A program made the position numbers and the translations under genes. The notes under the pieces are model-generated. The model searched no databases. It saw only the letters and a program-made list of their open reading frames with translations, and was not told the origin of the DNA. Shown here in pieces: positions 58,795 to 64,000 of a stretch of 64,000 bases of DNA. The stretch's first letter is position 1. Every line of letters begins with the position of its first letter. Source of the DNA: Oscillibacter sp. (lineage in GTDB: Bacteria > Bacillota > Clostridia > Oscillospirales > Oscillospiraceae); NCBI GenBank assembly GCA_020025475.1, contig JAHHSA010000003.1, positions 1 to 64,000 on the forward strand, read 5' to 3'.

Positions 58795-61700
58795 ATGAAG
58801 ATCACAACGAAACTGGCAGCGTGGCTGCTGGCAGCATCCCTGCTTCTCTCCTGCACGGCACCGGCTATGGCTCAAGAGCTTTCGGATGTCGGAGAGAGCA
58901 CGCCGGTGGTTCAGGAGAACCTGGAAGAAACCACCGGCAGCACCGTGACCGAAGAGATGGGCGACGGCACCGAGGCCGCTCCCACAACTCCGGTAAATTC
59001 TGAAAAGAATACCGGCGATGCAGGGACAGAGGAATCTGCAAATGACACCGTGTCTCCTGCCGAGATTGAGTCCCCCCTCGAACTCGAGACTGCCACTGAC
59101 ATCCCCACTGCCGATGGCATGGTCCACTGGAAGGACCTGAAGGCACTTGCCCCCGACCTGAATCTGCCGCTGGACGGCGAGGACGACGCTGTGGTGACGC
59201 AGTTGGAGGCCATGGCCTTCCTGATGCTGGGCGCCGGACTGGCTGACACCCAGTTGGGCAGCTATCCCGATGACTATCGTTCCATGGCCCAGAGCATGGG
59301 TCTGCTGTCCGCAGGTGAACAGGGCGACGATCCCTGCACACAGGAGCAGTTTGACAGCCTGAAAAACAGCTATGAAATCACAGCACTGAAGCAGGCCGTT
59401 GAGAAGCAGACTCCCCTGTTTCTCAATGGCATGGCCCAGCCCATCTTCCCCTACACCACCGGTGTAGACCACGATTACAGCAATGCAACAAGCGACATTA
59501 TCCGCTACTGCGTCTACGTGGAGACCAACCACGACACCGACGGCGACGGCAAGCTGGATCTGGTAAAGGCACTGGTCCAGCTGCCCAAAGCGGCTGCTGA
59601 GGGGAAGTACAAAGCCGCTACCATCTACGAGGCGCGGCCCTACATCACCGGCTGCACCGACTACAGTCTGCCCTATGTAGAGGGTGAGCTGGGCTTTGAT
59701 ATGTACGCATCTCCCGCTGCTCGTGTGGCGGCAGGAACGACGGATACCATGACCCATGCCGCCAACGCAAAATTCGATGACTGGTACTACTACAACCCAT
59801 TTGAACAAGCCATGTGTTACGAGGATCTGGAGTGGTACGATTCCTATCTGGTCCGCGGCTTTGCTGTGGTGGAGGTGGGTGGTCTGGGCACACGGGGCTC
59901 CGAGGGCTTTGAGACCTGCGGCTCCGACCTGGAAATCGACGCCTTTAAATGCGTGATCGAGTGGCTCACCGGTGACCGGGTAGCCTACACCGATAAAACC
60001 AGCAACATTGCCATCACGGCCGACTGGTCCAACGGCAAGGTAGGCATGACCGGCCGCTCCTATGCGGGCACCACGCAGTTTGGCCTGGCCGCCACCGGTG
60101 TGAAGGGCCTGGAGACCATCGTTCCCGTGGCCGGTATCGCCAGCTGGTACGACTACACCAACTCTCAGGGTGTGCATACCAGATGGAGCCCTGCCTACAC
60201 CAACAGTCTGGCTGCCTACTGCACCGGCCGGTATCTGGACAGTACGGAGGCTCAGGCAGAGGCTCATGAGTTGGAACATCCCGAGTACACCTCCAACGGC
60301 GATTTTGAGACCATCCGAGAGAAATATGGTCACCACCTGTATCAGATGAAGCAGGAGCAGCTGGCCCTTAACGGCGACTACGGCGACCATTGGGCCAACC
60401 GGGACTACACCACCAGCAACAACTTCCAGTGTCCGGCATTGATTGTCCACGGCCTCAACGACTACAACGTCCGGCCCAAGCACTTTGACATGATGTACCG
60501 CTCCTTCCGGGACGCCGGTCAGAACGTGAAGCTGCTGCTGCATCAGGACGGCCACCTGACCCCCACCTATCCCTCCGCCAGTCTGACATTTGACATTGGG
60601 GACGAGACCTATGATGAAATCCTGAACCGCTGGTTCAGCCACTATTTGTATGGCCTGGACAATAACGCCGAGAATATGGCTGCCGTCACGGTGGAGGACA
60701 GCCACTCCCCCACCTGGCACACCTATGACAGCTGGGAGACAGCTGTCAGCCTGACTCTGAGCGGCTCCGGTGAGGAAAATGCCGCCATCACCAGCAGCAT
60801 TCCGAACGTCAACAGCGGCAACTGGGCAGAGGTCTTTTCCAACAGAGATACGGAGGGCAACGTCCGCTATACCATGGAGCTGGCAGAGGATATCGTCATC
60901 AAGGGTGTCTCTCAGGTCAGCTTCACCGCCTCCGTCAACAACGCTGCGGCCCTGCCAGAGGGTACCCCGCTGAATCGGGATAACCTGATGGTCAGTGCCA
61001 TGCTGGTGGACTTAGCCCCCGAGGGCGAGACCTTCCCGGTGTTCCACACCGAAGGCTCCTACGTCCCCAAGACCATCTTGAAAAAAGGCGGTGCCTGGAT
61101 GGGCGGCGGCCTCAAGAACCTGGACTTGACACAGCACCAGACTGTGAATGTCTCCTACAACGTCATCACCAGAGGATGGATGGATCTGTGCAACCCCAAC
61201 GCCGGTTACAACTCCGCCTCTGCGGCCCAGTCTGATCGGGTGGAGCTGAAGGCCGGTGAGTATCACAACTACACCATCTACCTCCAGCCCACCGTCTACG
61301 AGGTGCCCGCAGGCCACACCTTGGGCTTGGTTCTCTACGCTCACGAACCCGGCATGGGCAGCGACTACGACCAACAATACACCATCACACTGGAGCAGAA
61401 CAGCGTGAAGGCAGAAGTCCCCGTGGAAGCTGGCAGCGCATTGCTGTCCGTAAGCGCCGGTCGGGGCGGTTGCGTTACTGCCAGCGCCGCAAACGGCCCT
61501 GTGCCCATGAACAGCAAGGTACAAGTCACTGCTTCCGCTGATCCCGGCTACACCTTCTCCGGCTGGACTGTCAATGGCACAGCCGCCGGCAGCACCAATC
61601 CGCTGACTGTCACCATGGATCAGAACATGACCATCGTGGCAAACTTCACCAAGAATCAGAGTCACTCCGGTTCTTCCGGCGGCAGCGCTCCTATCTACAC

Positions 61701-62454
61701 GGTCACTGTGGAGAACGCCGACCACGGCACCGTGACACTTTCCCCGAAGCGGCCAGAAAAGGGCCAGATCGTCCACGGCACCGTCCAGCCTGAGCCGGGC
61801 TACATTCTGAAGGAAGTGACCGTCACAGCCAAGGACGGGAGCATGGTGGAGACCAAGGTCTCCGACAGCGGCTTCCAGTTCCAGATGCCCGGTACCGCCA
61901 TCACGGTTCACGCTGTGTTCACACCCGCCGCCAACTTCTCCGATGTGGCAGAGGGCGCCTATTACCATGACGCCGTCCTCTGGGCGGTGAGCAAGGGCAT
62001 AACCAACGGCCTCACTTCCACGGTGTTTGCACCCCAGCAGCCCTGCACCCGGGCCCAGGCAATCACTTTCCTCTGGCGCAGCATGGGCTCTCCCGCTCCC
62101 GTTTCCGGGGACAATCACTTTGCTGATGTGACAGGGACGGCTTATTACAAGGATGCCGTTCTCTGGGCCGTGGAAAACGGCCTGACCCAGGGCACCTCCG
62201 CTGACACGTTCAATCCAAACCAGACTGTCAGTCGTGCGCAATTCCTCACCTTCCTGGCGAGACTGGGCGGCAGCAGCACTGCAAAGCAGCACACCATCTT
62301 TACCGATGTTCCCGATAACGTCTACTACCACGATGCTGTAGAGTGGGCTGTGGACCAGGGTATCACCAACGGTACCAGCGCCACCACGTTCAGCCCCAAC
62401 GCTCCCTGCACCAGAGGCCAGATTGTGACCTTCCTGTGGAGATCCGCACAGTAA
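58795..62454 (+). CDS. Secreted X-Pro dipeptidyl-peptidase (S15) with three SLH repeats
   Basis: 1219 residues from the ATG at 58795 (GAGGAGTGAG upstream). Signal peptide 1-27 (cleaved after APAMA; an LLSC lipobox is also possible). About 40-100 is an acidic linker. The S15/CocE alpha/beta hydrolase spans about 215-620, with Ser422 (TGRSYAGTTQ), Asp556 (HGLNDYNV) and His587 (QDGHLTP); its jelly-roll part continues to about 880. Then two repeat domains like bacterial InlB-type repeats (YTFSGWTVNG; GYILKEVTVTAKDG) and three SLH repeats from about 1045 (NFSDVAEGAYYHDAVLWAVS). It should cut X-Pro dipeptides from peptides at the cell surface, held by SLH binding to wall polymer. Confidence 0.85.
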   Translation: MKITTKLAAWLLAASLLLSCTAPAMAQELSDVGESTPVVQENLEETTGSTVTEEMGDGTEAAPTTPVNSEKNTGDAGTEESANDTVSPAEIESPLELETATDIPTADGMVHWKDLKALAPDLNLPLDGEDDAVVTQLEAMAFLMLGAGLADTQLGSYPDDYRSMAQSMGLLSAGEQGDDPCTQEQFDSLKNSYEITALKQAVEKQTPLFLNGMAQPIFPYTTGVDHDYSNATSDIIRYCVYVETNHDTDGDGKLDLVKALVQLPKAAAEGKYKAATIYEARPYITGCTDYSLPYVEGELGFDMYASPAARVAAGTTDTMTHAANAKFDDWYYYNPFEQAMCYEDLEWYDSYLVRGFAVVEVGGLGTRGSEGFETCGSDLEIDAFKCVIEWLTGDRVAYTDKTSNIAITADWSNGKVGMTGRSYAGTTQFGLAATGVKGLETIVPVAGIASWYDYTNSQGVHTRWSPAYTNSLAAYCTGRYLDSTEAQAEAHELEHPEYTSNGDFETIREKYGHHLYQMKQEQLALNGDYGDHWANRDYTTSNNFQCPALIVHGLNDYNVRPKHFDMMYRSFRDAGQNVKLLLHQDGHLTPTYPSASLTFDIGDETYDEILNRWFSHYLYGLDNNAENMAAVTVEDSHSPTWHTYDSWETAVSLTLSGSGEENAAITSSIPNVNSGNWAEVFSNRDTEGNVRYTMELAEDIVIKGVSQVSFTASVNNAAALPEGTPLNRDNLMVSAMLVDLAPEGETFPVFHTEGSYVPKTILKKGGAWMGGGLKNLDLTQHQTVNVSYNVITRGWMDLCNPNAGYNSASAAQSDRVELKAGEYHNYTIYLQPTVYEVPAGHTLGLVLYAHEPGMGSDYDQQYTITLEQNSVKAEVPVEAGSALLSVSAGRGGCVTASAANGPVPMNSKVQVTASADPGYTFSGWTVNGTAAGSTNPLTVTMDQNMTIVANFTKNQSHSGSSGGSAPIYTVTVENADHGTVTLSPKRPEKGQIVHGTVQPEPGYILKEVTVTAKDGSMVETKVSDSGFQFQMPGTAITVHAVFTPAANFSDVAEGAYYHDAVLWAVSKGITNGLTSTVFAPQQPCTRAQAITFLWRSMGSPAPVSGDNHFADVTGTAYYKDAVLWAVENGLTQGTSADTFNPNQTVSRAQFLTFLARLGGSSTAKQHTIFTDVPDNVYYHDAVEWAVDQGITNGTSATTFSPNAPCTRGQIVTFLWRSAQ

Positions 62455-62489
62455 GCGGCTTCCCATAAGAAAATTATGACTCTCTTAAC

Positions 62490-62520
62490 ACGGTGCCACT
62501 CCATTTTTGAGTGGCACCGT
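62490..62520 (+). terminator. Terminator of the SLH peptidase
   Basis: ACGGTGCCACTC / GAGTGGCACCGT, 12 bp, loop CATTTTT, then TTGTTCTTC. Confidence 0.75.
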
Positions 62521-62679
62521 TTGTTCTTCTTTACAAATGAACTCAAGAGGAATACACTGTACTCATAGAAAGGGGCGACTGCCTCCCAGAAAATTCTGTG
62601 TGGAAATGATGAGCGCAGGGGAGTATGACGCGGACGTTGGGTGGGCAATCTAGCAAAAATAAGAAAGGACTGTCAGTAT

Positions 62680-63525
62680 ATGAAAAAATTTTGGATGATG
62701 GGGATACTGCTTGCGCTGTCCCTGTGGATGACCGCCTGCAACGCCATGGCGCAGCCGCCCACAGAACCGGTCCCCACCGGGGAGACACTGCACAGCACAC
62801 TTCCTGGGGTGACGCAGACGCTGGACGAGTTTTCCTCCGTGGAAATCGACGTGTTGGCGGCAGATATCCGCATCGTTCCCGGCAAGCAGTGGGCGGTTTC
62901 CTACAATCTTTCGGAAAAAGAACCCCTCAAGCGCTTCGGCGTGGAGGGAGATACGCTGTATGTGGAGACCACCTTTGACCCCAAGCAGTATTTTGACCGC
63001 AGTCAGGACTGGTTCGTGACGGTGACGGTGCCGGAGGGCACGGCCCTGTCTCAGGCAGAACTGGATACGCTGTCCGGTCACGTGTCCGTCCAGGGCGTCT
63101 CCTGTGACGACCTCTCCCTGTCCTCCACATCTGGAGACGTAGGAGTCGAGGATGTCACGGCCGGGGAGGTAAACCTGAAATCCACGTCCGGGAATGTCAC
63201 CGCCGCCAAACTCACCGCAGACAGTCTGGACGCAGAGAGCGTATCCGGCGATGTACAGGTGGACGGCGCCTTCAAAACGCTGGAAACCGGCACGATTTCC
63301 GGCCAGACGCAGGTCACCGGTGCCATTTCCAAGGAGGGGACGCTGAAAAGCACCTCCGGCAGCATCAACCTGACCCTCAGCCACGCTGCCGCCATCCAGG
63401 CTGACAGCATGGGCACCATCACGCTGAATGGGAATGAGTCCCGAGGCCATGTCAGACTGCAAAACGGCATCCCGGTCACGCTGCATTCCGTCTCCGGCAA
63501 GCTGATGATTCAAACGACGAAATGA
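62680..63525 (+). CDS. DUF4097-family lipoprotein
   Basis: 281 residues from the ATG at 62680 (GAAAGGAC upstream). Signal sequence with lipobox WMTAC (Cys near 20), so a substrate for Lgt. After an N-terminal beta region, the body is a run of short beta-helix repeats (SLSSTSGDVGVEDVTAGEVN, LKSTSGNVTAAKL, AESVSGDVQVDG, LKSTSGSINLTL), the DUF4097 pattern. In Firmicutes these proteins are often linked to membrane-stress operons. Function unknown; surface-exposed. Confidence 0.83.
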   Translation: MKKFWMMGILLALSLWMTACNAMAQPPTEPVPTGETLHSTLPGVTQTLDEFSSVEIDVLAADIRIVPGKQWAVSYNLSEKEPLKRFGVEGDTLYVETTFDPKQYFDRSQDWFVTVTVPEGTALSQAELDTLSGHVSVQGVSCDDLSLSSTSGDVGVEDVTAGEVNLKSTSGNVTAAKLTADSLDAESVSGDVQVDGAFKTLETGTISGQTQVTGAISKEGTLKSTSGSINLTLSHAAAIQADSMGTITLNGNESRGHVRLQNGIPVTLHSVSGKLMIQTTK

Positions 63526-63533
63526 CGCTTAAC

Positions 63534-63575
63534 AGAAAAGACGCACGAAAACGGTTGTTTTCGTGCGTCTTTTCT
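63534..63575 (+). terminator. Terminator of the DUF4097 gene
   Basis: A perfect 19-bp stem (AGAAAAGACGCACGAAAAC and its complement), loop GGTT, ending in TTTTCT. Confidence 0.85.
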
Positions 63576-63742
63576 AAAGTGTGCGAAGGCATGAGCGCCA
63601 TGCAGAAAACGTCACGACTGCGTTATCGCCTATCTGCCGGAAGCTACCGTGCAGGCCATACACACCGCCCCCTCTGGAAGCATAGGATGAACTGGCCAGC
63701 GCCTTGCTGACTCAAATTCGAAAGAGGAGCGTGTGTTCAGTC

Positions 63743-64000
63743 ATGTCATGTTCTTGCAATCAGGCAAGAGTTCCTATGTGCAATCTGGAAATCGATTACT
63801 CCACCGTTCAGAGTGATCGAGTCCTTCCATTTCAGATCTCCCTGGATTTGACCGATTCCATCCTCAATCCGGCCGTGGGCGAGAACCAGCGATTCTGCTA
63901 TGACGTGATGGCCGTTGGTGAAGATATTCCGCTATATGCGGATCTAAGCCATCTGGTCCTTGGGATGTGTGATGAAATTCCGGAAGCTGAGATTGTAAAT
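63743..64000 (+). CDS. Unrecognised gene, 5' part only
   Basis: An ATG at 63743 opens a frame that runs to the window end (86 codons). GAGGAG lies 13 bases upstream, a little far; an in-frame GTG at 63731 is closer. The N terminus is cysteine-rich (MSCSCNQARVPMCNLEIDYS), then acidic (ISLDLTDSILNPAVGENQRF). No family recognised. Confidence 0.45.
   Translation, partial: MSCSCNQARVPMCNLEIDYSTVQSDRVLPFQISLDLTDSILNPAVGENQRFCYDVMAVGEDIPLYADLSHLVLGMCDEIPEAEIVN

Noticed and set aside
58702..60720. 672-codon minus-strand frame opposite the surface peptidase
   Set aside because: Starts within the S15 domain and runs out of the gene; the plus strand has signal peptide, triad and SLH repeats.
1..64000. 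CRISPR arrays, rRNA or tRNA genes, intact insertion sequences or prophage
   Set aside because: No regularly spaced repeats, no conserved rRNA/tRNA sequence and no intact transposase or integrase were found; only the recombinase remnant near 6.5 kb.

Overview
The window looks like a chromosome segment of an anaerobic, GC-rich Firmicute, most likely in the Oscillospiraceae (Flavonifractor / Lawsonibacter / Oscillibacter type). The evidence is strong AGGAGG ribosome-binding sites, sigma-A promoters of TTGACA-17-TATAAT form, clostridial ferredoxin enzymes (2-oxoacid:ferredoxin oxidoreductase, NfnAB), YlxM-Ffh, a paired M16 YfmF/YfmH locus, BceRSAB and several ECF sigma factors. The genus is inference. 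I see no rRNA, tRNA, CRISPR array, intact transposon or prophage.

Layout. 1-10.7 kb holds the end of a membrane transporter, a GntR/FCD regulator and an operon for a D-2-hydroxyacid dehydrogenase, a four-subunit 2-oxoacid:ferredoxin oxidoreductase and an acyl-CoA:carboxylate CoA-transferase. A decayed serine-recombinase tail, convergent nfnAB, a Crp-type regulator and a CBS protein follow. Read together this is a 2-hydroxyacid -> 2-oxoacid -> acyl-CoA -> fatty acid route that yields reduced ferredoxin, with NfnAB next to it to trade ferredoxin and NADH for NADPH. 10.8-20.8 kb is a purine/ureide-type catabolic block: a BMP-family nucleoside ABC transporter, carbamate kinase, knotted carbamoyltransferase YgeW, hydrolase YgeY and a divergent YheO-like regulator. 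A recurring AAAGGTTGACCTTT-like site suggests one regulon.

20.9-30.3 kb is housekeeping: folD, lgt, yfmH/yfmF, an M19 dipeptidase, then ylxM-ffh-rpsP-khpA-rimM-trmD, with rplS missing from its usual place after trmD. 30.4-45.9 kb is an envelope-stress and metal region. It carries three separate ECF sigma operons (one paired with a membrane-anchored serpin, one with a zinc-finger anti-sigma factor and two membrane proteins, one with a DUF4179 protein), a flavodoxin-like gene behind a structured leader, feoAB, a YitT-family protein and a BceRSAB peptide-sensing/export module.

46.4-57.9 kb has cysK, a COG2509 FAD dehydrogenase, a macrodomain protein, DegV, an NSS amino-acid/sodium symporter, two small genes of 58 and 53 codons, and an amino-sugar block (ROK protein divergent from nagB-nagA, with a palindrome at the nag promoter). 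58-64 kb has a gene-free stretch with two terminator hairpins, a 1219-residue secreted X-Pro dipeptidyl-peptidase with three SLH repeats, a DUF4097 lipoprotein and the start of an unrecognised gene.

Most promising for new biology: the serpin encoded as the membrane partner of an ECF sigma factor, the four-stem leader of the flavodoxin-like gene, the shared operator motif of the purine block, and the 2-hydroxyacid/ferredoxin module.
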